Source of the DNA: Veillonella sp.
Lineage (GTDB): Bacteria > Bacillota > Negativicutes > Veillonellales > Veillonellaceae
Reading direction: 5' to 3'
Assembly (NCBI GenBank): GCA_019419725.1
Contig: DXZL01000086.1
Span: forward strand, 1 to 6,198
DNA length: 6,198 nt
This document shows, piece by piece, positions 1 to 6,158 of the stretch. How positions within the stretch are numbered: the stretch's first letter is position 1; every line of letters begins with the position of its first letter. Both the position numbers and the translations under genes were made by a program. The notes beneath the pieces were generated by a model. That model ran no database searches. It saw nothing but the letters and a program-made list of their open reading frames with translations, and was not told where the DNA came from.

Positions 1-6
1 TAAGAA

Positions 7-32
7 AAAGGACGAGCTGCCACTCGTCCTTT
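7..32. terminator. Bidirectional intrinsic terminator hairpin at the left edge
   Basis: A perfect 10-bp stem (7-16 with 23-32, AAAGGACGAG / CTCGTCCTTT) closes a 6-base loop. On the minus strand the stem runs into TTTTTCTTA, a good U-tract; on the plus strand it is followed by a weaker TTTATTTGTT. It could end a plus-strand gene entering from the left (the window opens with TAA, which may be its stop codon), or be a second barrier behind the dehydrogenase gene, or end a short minus-strand transcript. The sequence cannot separate these, but terminator-like structure is clear. Confidence 0.8.
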
Positions 33-66
33 ATTTGTTGTATTGTAGGTAATTTCATACACTCTA

Positions 67-96
67 CTAATAAATATAGTATACCATATTTATTAG
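67..96. repeat. Perfect AT-rich inverted repeat (11-bp arms, 8-base spacer)
   Basis: CTAATAAATAT (67-77) and ATATTTATTAG (86-96) are exact reverse complements around AGTATACC. Neither strand has a T-run after the dyad, so it does not look like a terminator. The centre overlaps TAGTATAC (77-84), which on the minus strand reads GTATACTA, the same 8-mer that holds the -10 of the ClC gene promoter and a candidate -10 of the dehydrogenase gene. It could be an operator over a minus-strand promoter; no good -35 is seen 16-18 bases upstream. Function unknown. Confidence 0.45.
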
Positions 97-138
97 AAAA
101 TAAATATCTAACAATACATACAAACACGCCAACAAAAC

Positions 139-173
139 AAAGTGCTAACATCATATAAAAATATTAGCACTTT
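139..173 (-). terminator. Intrinsic terminator of the FAD/Fe-S dehydrogenase gene
   Basis: A perfect 10-bp stem (139-148 with 164-173, AAAGTGCTAA / TTAGCACTTT) encloses a 15-base AT-rich loop. It begins 29 bases after the dehydrogenase stop codon, and on the minus strand is followed by a T-rich tail (TTTGTTTTGTTGG when the end of the arm is included). Position and tail fit termination of the upstream minus-strand gene. The long loop is a little unusual. Confidence 0.8.
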
Positions 174-202
174 ATTTAGTCTATTAAATTTTTGAATATT
201 CC

Positions 203-3025
203 TTATTTTTTAGCCTTAGAGCAACGATCCAACAAGTACGCAACGCTTACGAATGGGATGCCGCCGCTTTCACCAAGACCAATTTCACATGTAGAACTGG
301 AGCTTACGCCAAGTGTAGCACCGTATTCGGCAACTTCACTAGCAAGGTCTTTTGTAGCACATTTATTAAGTTCTGGTGTGAAGAAACCTTTTTGACCGGC
401 AAAGCCATCACACGCAAAGGATTTGATATTAAATACATGGTCAGAGCAGAGGCGTGCCAAGTCTTCAATATATTGAGATTTGCCCAATACTTTGATTTTA
501 CATTGTTTATGAACAAGAACGCGTTCATCGCATTTTGTAATATCAAGGCGAGGTACTACGAATTTGCATAAGAATTCAGAAATATCATTAATTTCTAAAT
601 CTGGCATATGTTTGAAGGCATGGTTAAAGCATGCACTATGGTCAATAACGATTGGATATTTACCATTTTGAGATGCTTTCATCAACGCATCGTGTAAATC
701 TTTTACAGCACGTTCATGTACGTCATCGTAGTTTTCAAAGCTCAAGCCGCAGCAGAGGTTTTCGATATGTTCAGGATAGATAATATCGATTTGAGCCTTA
801 TTGCAGAGGCTTTCAACAACTTGTTGCAAGCTGCGTTGATCATCATAACCTTGGTTTTGACGGAACGCACGGTTCGCACAAGTACTGAAGTATACAACCT
901 TTTCAAAGTTAGTAGGTTTAATGCGGTTTTTCAATTTATAGCGATTAGCCTTAGGCGTTGTTTTAGGTACATATGGTGTAACACCTGTTACGCCATGTAA
1001 GCCTTCAGTAATCTTAGAAATCGCTTTTTGTGTAATGATAGAACCTGCAATGCCTTCGAGGCTTACACCAGCACGGCACATTTGAAGTGTTGTGGAGAAG
1101 TTATCGTAGATTTTCTTAGCCAATTCTGGTGCAGGTGGATCGATGCGGCGCATGGACAATGCGATTTGAGCAGTATCGATGCTAAGTGGGCAAAGACCTT
1201 TACACATAGAGCAAGCAGCACAAGTATCTACGCCGAAGTATTCGTAACCTTTTCTAAGTTCAGATGCCAATGTGAAGTTACCTTCGTTTTCAAGGCGTTT
1301 AGTTTCGCGCAACAATGCGATACGTTGACGTGGAGTCAATGTTAAGTTACGGCTTGGACAATGTTTTTCACAGAAACCACATTCCATACAGATTGTGAAA
1401 GCATCGTCGATAACGCATTGAGCTTTAAGGTTTTTCTTGTACACATCTGGATCATCAGTAATCATAACATCAGGGTTCAAGATGCGTTCAGGGTCAAAGA
1501 TGGCTTTGATGCGACGGTTGATTTCGTACGCTTTTTTACCCCATTCCATTTCAACGAATGGTGCTACCATGCGGCCTGTACCATGTTCAGCTTTCAAAGA
1601 ACCACCGAAACCAGATACGCGTTCAGACATTTCTTTTACCAAGTCGCCGAAGTTCTTAGTATCTTTAGGGTCGCTGAAATCAGGTGTAATGTTAAAATGA
1701 ACGTTACCAGATAAAGCATGACCGAAGATTACGCCACCGTCTACGAAATCGTATTTGTGGAATAATTCAGTAAGCATTTCGATGCCCTTAGTGAAGTCTT
1801 CGATTTGGAAGCAAACGTCTTCTGTGATAACAGTAGTACCTTTTCTACGTTGACCACCAACGATTGGCAAGATACCTTTACGGATAGCCCACCAAGAATC
1901 GTATTCCTTAGGATCTTGAGAGTAAAGACTTGGGATAGCTGTTGGGATGTCTTTCAATTGTTCTTTAATGAAAGCTAGATTTTCATCTACAGTTTCTTTG
2001 GAATAGCTTTCAGTTTGGAACAAGATAGCGCTTGTACCTTCTGGTACTTCACGAACGAAGTCAGGTACATTATCTAGAGATTGAACGGCTTTCAAGGATT
2101 GATAGTCCATCATTTCTGCAGCTACAACCTTATCGCGGCCCATATTAGCCAAGGCCACAACGGCCAAGGATGCATCGTTCAATGTTTTGAAGAACATGAG
2201 ACCGCAACCTTTATGAGGTACGTCTTCAACGGTGTTGTACACGATTTCAGATACGAAGCCCAATGTACCTTCAGAACCGATGAACAAGTGATTGATGATG
2301 TCGATAATGTCTTCGAAATCAACAAGGGAGTTCAAGCCATAGCCTGTAGTATTTTTGATTTTGTATTTGTGATGAATCAAATGAGTCAATTCTTCATCAG
2401 CCAAGATTTCTTTGCGCAATTGCAAGATATCTTCAACCATTTGAGGTTTTTCACGAAGGAATTGTTCAATAGATTTTTTGTCGGATGTATCAAGAACAGT
2501 ACCATCTAGTAATACAACGCGGATGGAACGGATTGTTTTATAGGAGTTTTGAGCCGTACCACAGCACATACCAGAGGAGTTATTATTCAAAATACCGCCT
2601 ACTAATGCTGTTGCAAGTGTAGCAGGATCTGGACCAATTTTGCGGTTATATGGTTTCAATAAATCGTTCGCATCGGAACCGATAACACCACATTCGCATT
2701 TTAAAGCTTTGCCATCGTCGATAACTTCCATTTTTTTGAAGCCATCATTACATACGATGAGCACGTCTTCACTGGAACATTGACCAGACAAAGAAGAACC
2801 AGCTGCACGGAATGTAAATGGTGTACCACATTGTTGGCACAAACGAATAAGGCGTCTTACTTCACGTTCATCCTCAGCCTTTACAACAACCTTTGGTAAA
2901 TAGCTATAACAGGACGCGTCAACACCATATGCATAACGACGTAAATGATCGGTATAGACACGATCTTTGCAAATCTCTTTTGCCTCCTTGGCAAAACGTT
3001 CATAATCTTTTATAAGCGTACTCAC
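203..3025 (-). CDS. dld: FAD- and Fe-S-binding 2-hydroxyacid dehydrogenase, probably D-lactate dehydrogenase (Dld-II type)
   Basis: A 940-residue, NAD-independent, flavin-dependent 2-hydroxyacid dehydrogenase; D-lactate to pyruvate is the likeliest reaction, with electrons passed to a membrane acceptor. Seen in the protein: an FAD_binding_4 (PCMH) domain at about 45-260 with FRAAGSSLSGQ (72-82) and the GPDPATLATALVGG loop (131-144); an FAD-oxidase C domain at about 270-520 with GHALSGNVHFN (435-445) and EHGTGR (480-485), whose His/Glu residues match the metal/substrate site of this family; two 4Fe-4S motifs, C546/C549/C552/C556 and C602/C605/C608/C612; then two CCG (HdrB-like) repeats at about 708-920 with C716, CCG 758-760, C799, C842, C872 and C913. 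Length and order match H. pylori HP1222 and, more distantly, E. coli YdiJ. There is no signal peptide or membrane helix, so it is probably cytoplasmic or peripheral. The start is GTG, fixed by an AGGAGG 8 bases upstream. Oddity: the second CCG motif reads CDG (872-874). D-2-hydroxyglutarate or glycolate as substrate cannot be excluded. It is monocistronic, with its own terminator. Confidence 0.9.
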   Translation of the reverse strand: MSTLIKDYERFAKEAKEICKDRVYTDHLRRYAYGVDASCYSYLPKVVVKAEDEREVRRLIRLCQQCGTPFTFRAAGSSLSGQCSSEDVLIVCNDGFKKMEVIDDGKALKCECGVIGSDANDLLKPYNRKIGPDPATLATALVGGILNNNSSGMCCGTAQNSYKTIRSIRVVLLDGTVLDTSDKKSIEQFLREKPQMVEDILQLRKEILADEELTHLIHHKYKIKNTTGYGLNSLVDFEDIIDIINHLFIGSEGTLGFVSEIVYNTVEDVPHKGCGLMFFKTLNDASLAVVALANMGRDKVVAAEMMDYQSLKAVQSLDNVPDFVREVPEGTSAILFQTESYSKETVDENLAFIKEQLKDIPTAIPSLYSQDPKEYDSWWAIRKGILPIVGGQRRKGTTVITEDVCFQIEDFTKGIEMLTELFHKYDFVDGGVIFGHALSGNVHFNITPDFSDPKDTKNFGDLVKEMSERVSGFGGSLKAEHGTGRMVAPFVEMEWGKKAYEINRRIKAIFDPERILNPDVMITDDPDVYKKNLKAQCVIDDAFTICMECGFCEKHCPSRNLTLTPRQRIALLRETKRLENEGNFTLASELRKGYEYFGVDTCAACSMCKGLCPLSIDTAQIALSMRRIDPPAPELAKKIYDNFSTTLQMCRAGVSLEGIAGSIITQKAISKITEGLHGVTGVTPYVPKTTPKANRYKLKNRIKPTNFEKVVYFSTCANRAFRQNQGYDDQRSLQQVVESLCNKAQIDIIYPEHIENLCCGLSFENYDDVHERAVKDLHDALMKASQNGKYPIVIDHSACFNHAFKHMPDLEINDISEFLCKFVVPRLDITKCDERVLVHKQCKIKVLGKSQYIEDLARLCSDHVFNIKSFACDGFAGQKGFFTPELNKCATKDLASEVAEYGATLGVSSSSTCEIGLGESGGIPFVSVAYLLDRCSKAKK

Positions 3026-3033
3026 TTGTATAT

Positions 3034-3039
3034 CCTCCT
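3034..3039 (-). promoter_or_regulatory. Ribosome binding site that fixes the GTG start of the dehydrogenase
   Basis: The minus strand reads AGGAGG, then 8 bases, then GTG (3023-3025). No other start codon lies nearby in frame: the next methionine is residue 99, inside the FAD domain. The GTG start is therefore well supported. Confidence 0.9.
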
Positions 3040-3069
3040 ATCCTCTCTTAAGGAATTTGTCTTATATTT

Positions 3070-3123
3070 AGTATACGCCGTTCTCATTCTCACTACTATA
3101 ATTATGCATAAATTATATGTCTC
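3070..3123 (-). promoter_or_regulatory. Candidate promoter region of the dehydrogenase gene
   Basis: Two minus-strand options overlap. The better balanced is -35 GAGACA (3118-3123), a 17-base spacer and -10 TATAGT (3095-3100). The other has a good -10, TATACT (3070-3075), in the same GTATACTA context as the ClC gene promoter, but its 17-base-spaced -35 (TAGTAG) is poor, which would suit an activator-dependent promoter. The leader would be about 35-65 bases. The GAGAATGAGAAC box (3080-3091) sits between the two -10 elements, where a bound protein could interfere. Inferred from motif matching only. Confidence 0.4.
3080..3091 (-). promoter_or_regulatory. Possible operator: tandem hexamers GAGAAT-GAGAAC
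   Basis: On the minus strand two near-identical hexamers stand head to tail. The 10-mer AATGAGAACG at this site recurs exactly about 290 bases upstream (plus strand 3079-3088 and 3373-3382). The hexamers are each one or two changes from the GATAAT unit of classical Fur boxes, and the gene downstream is iron-rich, but a Fur site is a guess. AT-rich DNA makes chance repeats fairly likely. Confidence 0.25.
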
Positions 3124-3452
3124 CTAATAATTCTCGATATGCATCGCTTTTTTATTTCTTTACTTGAAAGTGCATCTCAATGGCATTATCATGTACTCAT
3201 TTTTTCACATATTAAAATAAAACTATTTTGTTTACTTAGTAATTAAAGAACTCTATAATAAATGAACGCCAAATTGCCCATAAAACTTGATGTATCGTGT
3301 ATATAATTCTATAGGAAATAGTTTACATAAATTATACATAAAACTGTATATTTCTATTTATTTCAATTTTATCGTTCTCATTTATATTTAAGTATGACTT
3401 TTAATCATAACTTTTAGATTTCCCTACTAACAATCGTTCACTTTCACATAAA
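3124..3452. other. AT-rich intergenic region with no credible gene
   Basis: About 330 bases between the permease terminator and the dehydrogenase promoter area hold no open frame with a ribosome binding site; stop codons are dense on both strands. Visible items: an exact 8-bp direct repeat TACATAAA at 3324-3331 and 3335-3342 (11-base period); a possible minus-strand promoter, TTGAAA (3361-3366), 17 bases, TTTTAT (3338-3343); a GAGAACGATAAA box just upstream of it (3368-3379 on the minus strand); and a small AT hairpin (3214-3219 with 3224-3229). If that distal promoter is used, the dehydrogenase mRNA would have a leader of about 300 bases. None of these is strong alone. Confidence 0.5.
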
Positions 3453-3498
3453 AAGCCCTCTAGGGATATAACTCTTTCGAGCAACCACTAGAGGGCTT
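3453..3498 (-). terminator. Structured intrinsic terminator ending the ClC-permease operon
   Basis: An 11-bp stem (3453-3463 with 3488-3498, AAGCCCTCTAG / CTAGAGGGCTT) is extended past one bulged A by two more G-C pairs. Within the loop the minus strand can form a small hairpin, CTC-GAAA-GAG (3472-3481), closed by a GNRA-type tetraloop. On the minus strand the stem is followed by TTTTTATG (counting its last bases), giving a U-tract; the plus strand has none. It lies 90 bases after the permease stop and isolates the operon from the dehydrogenase gene. Confidence 0.88.
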
Positions 3499-3588
3499 AT
3501 AGTAAACATATCAAATCTATCGGCTCATACTAACTAGAACATAAGAAGTATAGTATTCGAATTTCTATTGATGATCAGAGAAGCCATA

Positions 3589-4383
3589 TTATCCCAAAAT
3601 ACCAGACTTAAGAATAAGACGTACAGCTAGTGCAAAGACTGCAACGCTCATAAGGGCAAGGATAGATTTTGCTTTCAACCGTTTAGCAATTCGCGCCCCT
3701 ACTTGGGCCCCAAAGATAGCGCCAATACTAGTAGGAATAGCAATACTAAATACGATATGATTTTCCAATAAATGGGTTATAACGCCTATCATTGTAGATA
3801 CAGCAAGGATGGATTGGCTTGTAGCTGTAGCCATATGGGTAGGAAACCCCATGAGATAAATTAAGGCCGGCACATGAATAAGGCCACCACCAATACCAAA
3901 GATACTGGAGATAAAACCTACAAAAAAGCTAATGCTAATGCCAATAGGCTTGCTATACGTTAGCTGATCAAGGGTAAGGCTTTCTTCCTTCCGCTCCCCT
4001 TTTTTGAAGTTCTTAAATCCAATCAAACCAGAAGCGCATAGCATAAAGCACCCAAAGGCAAACATAAAGCCTTGTCCAGAAAACCAACCAGACATTTGGG
4101 CCCCTAAGATAGCGCCAGGAAAAGTGGCTAAGCTAAAGACTATAGCTGCACTAATAAGCACCTTTTTCTGCTTAATATACGCAATAGAACCAGAAACGGC
4201 GTTACACATAACGGAAAAGAGCGATGTCCCTACAATCATAGATGGGGACCACTCCGGGAACCAATACATGAAGAGAGGAACGAACACAAGGCCCCCTCCG
4301 GCACCGATGATGGTGCCTAGCATAGCCGCTAAAAAGCCGACTATGGTAAAGAATATATAAAATACTATAATGTTATCCAGCAT
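3589..4383 (-). CDS. TSUP family (TauE/SafE, former DUF81) membrane permease
   Basis: A 264-residue, strongly hydrophobic protein with about eight membrane segments, the usual size for the TSUP family, whose studied members move sulfite, sulfoacetate, thiosulfate or related organic anions. The family's two-fold repeat is plain: GTIIGAGGGLVFVPLF (23-38) followed by GTSLFSVMCNAVSGSIAY (52-69), then SSIFGIGGGLIHVPAL (159-174) followed by HMATATSQSILAVSTMIG (183-200). A charged, non-hydrophobic linker (about 124-145) joins the halves. The ATG start is supported by GGGAGG 7 bases upstream. It is the second gene after the ClC exchanger, 46 bases apart with no terminator between, so the two are very likely co-transcribed. 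The substrate cannot be read from the sequence; no sulfur-metabolism gene is nearby to suggest one. Confidence 0.88.
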   Translation of the reverse strand: MLDNIIVFYIFFTIVGFLAAMLGTIIGAGGGLVFVPLFMYWFPEWSPSMIVGTSLFSVMCNAVSGSIAYIKQKKVLISAAIVFSLATFPGAILGAQMSGWFSGQGFMFAFGCFMLCASGLIGFKNFKKGERKEESLTLDQLTYSKPIGISISFFVGFISSIFGIGGGLIHVPALIYLMGFPTHMATATSQSILAVSTMIGVITHLLENHIVFSIAIPTSIGAIFGAQVGARIAKRLKAKSILALMSVAVFALAVRLILKSGILG

Positions 4384-4390
4384 AATAAGG

Positions 4391-4396
4391 CCTCCC
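4391..4396 (-). promoter_or_regulatory. Ribosome binding site of the TSUP permease
   Basis: The minus strand reads AAAGGGAGG, 7 bases, then ATG (4381-4383). It lies in the 46-base gap after the ClC stop codon, so the permease is translated independently rather than by stop-start overlap. Confidence 0.8.
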
Positions 4397-4429
4397 TTTA
4401 CTTAGATTGGAGAAATCTCTTTGCTATAA

Positions 4430-5974
4430 CTAATTCGATTGGAAAAAGTCTTTCGCTGCTTTTAATCGTCCTCGTTCACAAGAGACTTGTAGCTCGTCAC
4501 CTGGTTCAAGTTTCACATCCCCAAGAGGTACAATGTAGGTACCATTTCGGCGAATACTTACGATTAATGTGCCATCTGGCAATGCCAAGTCTTGTAACTG
4601 CACCTCTGTATAGTTTGCCACTACAGGCACCTTCGTTTGGAAGAAGGTTTGCACTGATTCTAAATGGCTTTGACCGGTCATGGCTTGCAATAAGGAATCG
4701 TAAATTGGCGGCTCTTTTAAAAGCTCTGCTACAAGGTATGCCACAAGTGTAACAATACCGATAGCGTAAATATTAGAGAAGCTATTCGTCATTTCAAGGA
4801 CGAGTAAAATCGCCAAAATCGGAGTTCTCATCGCAGCTGCTAACATACCACCCATGGCACAAATAACGAATTGCGGTACAAAATCAGGTGAGATAATACC
4901 GATTGATGAAAGCACGCTTTCACAAAAAGCACCTGCAGAGGCACCTATGACGAGCATGGGCAAGAATATGCCGCCTTGCGCACCACTGCCATAGCAGAAG
5001 GTGGTAAGTAAAATCTTACCTAGTACGATACCACCCAAGAGCAATACGCCATGCGACTGAAAGGCTAGCTGTCCTACCAGATCATTGCCACCGCCTAAAA
5101 GAAGTTGCGAGTCATAGCCGATGACGGCCACAGTCACAAAAGTAAGGGCTAATTTCAAGAACCGAGAGCATTTAAGCCACTCAAAGAATTTCTTGAACGC
5201 AAAGATCATGCGACAGAATAGCACCCCACAGAGCCCCATGATAACGCCCACCATAAGCAGTACAGGAAAGTACTCAATAGGAACCCCTGAGGTTACCGAA
5301 AATCCAAGAGCTGGGTCGAGGCCAAAGATACTAACTGTAATATAGTTAGAAATCAATGTAGCCACAAAGGTTGGCACAACGAGGTAAGGATAAAAACTTT
5401 TATGGATCTCTTCAAAGACGAACATCGCCCCCGATACAGGTGCACTAAAGGCAGCCGTTAAGCCCGCCCCTGCGCCAGCAGAGGTCAAGATGCGCTGCTC
5501 ACGCAGCCCTGAATTCATCCAATAGGACACAATCTTGCCGGCAGAGCCGCCGATTTGTACGGCTGGCCCTTCACGGCCTACAGAAAAGCCTGCAAAACCA
5601 GTCAAAACGCCACCTATCATCTTAGAAGCCAACGTCCGATACGGTTTCATATCAAAGAGGCCCAGCATTTCTCCTTCGATTTGAGGAATACCAGAGCCCC
5701 CAGACAATGGGGCCCATGCAAGCAATCTGTCGACGATAAAGGCAAAGATAACCATTGCTACAAGCCAGCCTATGGCCCATTCCATGGTAATGCCGTTCAT
5801 CAAATGCCAACGAATATGCTCTGACTCAAGGATTAAATAACGGTACGTAGCACCACAAAAGCCTGCAATCACGCCCACAAGAGCGCCCTTTGCAATGAGC
5901 TCCGTTAACAATATACGATTCATGGACATATCTGCTAAGGTAGAACTGCGCTTATTAAATTTCCATAGCCTCAT
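4430..5974 (-). CDS. ClC family H+/Cl- exchange transporter with C-terminal TrkA_C (RCK_C) domain
   Basis: A 514-residue ClC channel/antiporter, an inner-membrane homodimer by family. Residues counted from the start chosen here: the anion filter GSGIPQ (93-98) has the chloride-selective serine (S94); GREGP (133-137) carries the gating glutamate E135; FEE (187-189) supplies E189, equivalent to the internal proton glutamate E203 of E. coli ClC-ec1; GSGAQGGIFLPM (329-340) is the second filter loop; Y425 in PPIYDS matches the conserved tyrosine (Y445). Having both glutamates argues for a 2 Cl-/1 H+ exchanger rather than a channel, and the serine argues against a fluoride-type ClC. After the last membrane helix, about 443-512 matches a TrkA_C domain (TEVQLQDLALPDGT to PGDELQVSCE), a likely regulatory or ligand-binding tail. 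The frame stays open upstream to a GTG at 6010, but that lacks a ribosome site, whereas ATG at 5974 has AGGAGG 6 bases before it. Role inferred: acid or chloride homeostasis. First gene of an operon with the TSUP permease. Confidence 0.93.
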   Translation of the reverse strand: MRLWKFNKRSSTLADMSMNRILLTELIAKGALVGVIAGFCGATYRYLILESEHIRWHLMNGITMEWAIGWLVAMVIFAFIVDRLLAWAPLSGGSGIPQIEGEMLGLFDMKPYRTLASKMIGGVLTGFAGFSVGREGPAVQIGGSAGKIVSYWMNSGLREQRILTSAGAGAGLTAAFSAPVSGAMFVFEEIHKSFYPYLVVPTFVATLISNYITVSIFGLDPALGFSVTSGVPIEYFPVLLMVGVIMGLCGVLFCRMIFAFKKFFEWLKCSRFLKLALTFVTVAVIGYDSQLLLGGGNDLVGQLAFQSHGVLLLGGIVLGKILLTTFCYGSGAQGGIFLPMLVIGASAGAFCESVLSSIGIISPDFVPQFVICAMGGMLAAAMRTPILAILLVLEMTNSFSNIYAIGIVTLVAYLVAELLKEPPIYDSLLQAMTGQSHLESVQTFFQTKVPVVANYTEVQLQDLALPDGTLIVSIRRNGTYIVPLGDVKLEPGDELQVSCERGRLKAAKDFFQSN

Positions 5975-5980
5975 ACCATT

Positions 5981-5986
5981 CCTCCT
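5981..5986 (-). promoter_or_regulatory. Ribosome binding site that decides the ClC start
   Basis: AGGAGG on the minus strand, 6 bases before ATG 5972-5974. The longer reading from GTG 6008-6010 has no purine-rich site in front of it (the preceding bases are TTTATGCACGA) and would place this Shine-Dalgarno sequence inside the coding region, so the shorter protein is preferred. Confidence 0.85.
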
Positions 5987-6039
5987 TAGCATTAGCCAAA
6001 ATTTAAACACTCGTGCATAAACTATGTATTCATACCCTT

Positions 6040-6068
6040 AGTATACTTATGTAAACCATCATTTTCAA
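6040..6068 (-). promoter_or_regulatory. Sigma-A (sigma-70) type promoter of the ClC-permease operon
   Basis: On the minus strand: -35 TTGAAA (6063-6068), exactly 17 bases, -10 TATACT (6040-6045); each hexamer is one base from consensus. Transcription would begin near 6033, giving a leader of about 58 bases to the preferred ATG. No clear operator is visible around it. Confidence 0.75.
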
Positions 6069-6122
6069 GAAACGATTACATACAATGTCAGTTATCTAAT
6101 TAGAAGACAACGCTACAAACGC

Positions 6123-6158
6123 AAAGCTAGCCACCTCTACAATGAGATGGCTAGTTTT
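6123..6158. terminator. Intrinsic terminator hairpin upstream of the ClC promoter
   Basis: AAAGCTAGCCA (6123-6133) pairs with TGGCTAGTTTT (6148-6158) with one G-U pair; after a C-A mismatch, CTC (6135-6137) pairs with GAG (6144-6146). The plus strand ends in TTTTGTTAAG and the minus strand in CTTTGCGTTTG, so it may work both ways. As no plus-strand gene is visible in the window, it most likely ends a minus-strand gene lying beyond the right edge. The last 40 bases (6159-6198) show no identifiable gene. Confidence 0.75.

Noticed and set aside
1..58. Minus-strand open frame from ATG at 56-58 to the window edge (19 codons)
   Set aside because: It has no clear ribosome site and would run straight through a strong terminator hairpin (7-32). 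An open frame this short is expected by chance.
304..546. An 80-codon minus-strand frame inside the dehydrogenase gene
   Set aside because: It lies wholly inside the CCG-domain coding region in another frame and shows no recognisable motif.
716..2509. Several plus-strand open frames of 87-142 codons opposite the dehydrogenase gene
   Set aside because: They lie antisense to a well-supported gene, lack ribosome binding sites and family-like motifs, and reflect the codon bias of the minus strand.
2945..3127. A 60-codon plus-strand frame spanning the dehydrogenase start and promoter
   Set aside because: Hydrophobic composition comes from AT-rich DNA; there is no ribosome site and it overlaps the dehydrogenase start and its regulatory region.
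3321..3337. Similarity of GTTTACATAA-TATAC here (plus strand) to the ClC promoter region (minus strand, 6042-6056)
   Set aside because: The match of about 10 bases is in AT-rich DNA, in the opposite orientation relative to genes, and no plus-strand gene follows.
4410..4419. Palindrome GAGAAATCTC between the ClC and permease genes as a possible terminator
   Set aside because: The dyad would leave a loop of only two bases and has no T-run after it, so it should not interrupt the operon.
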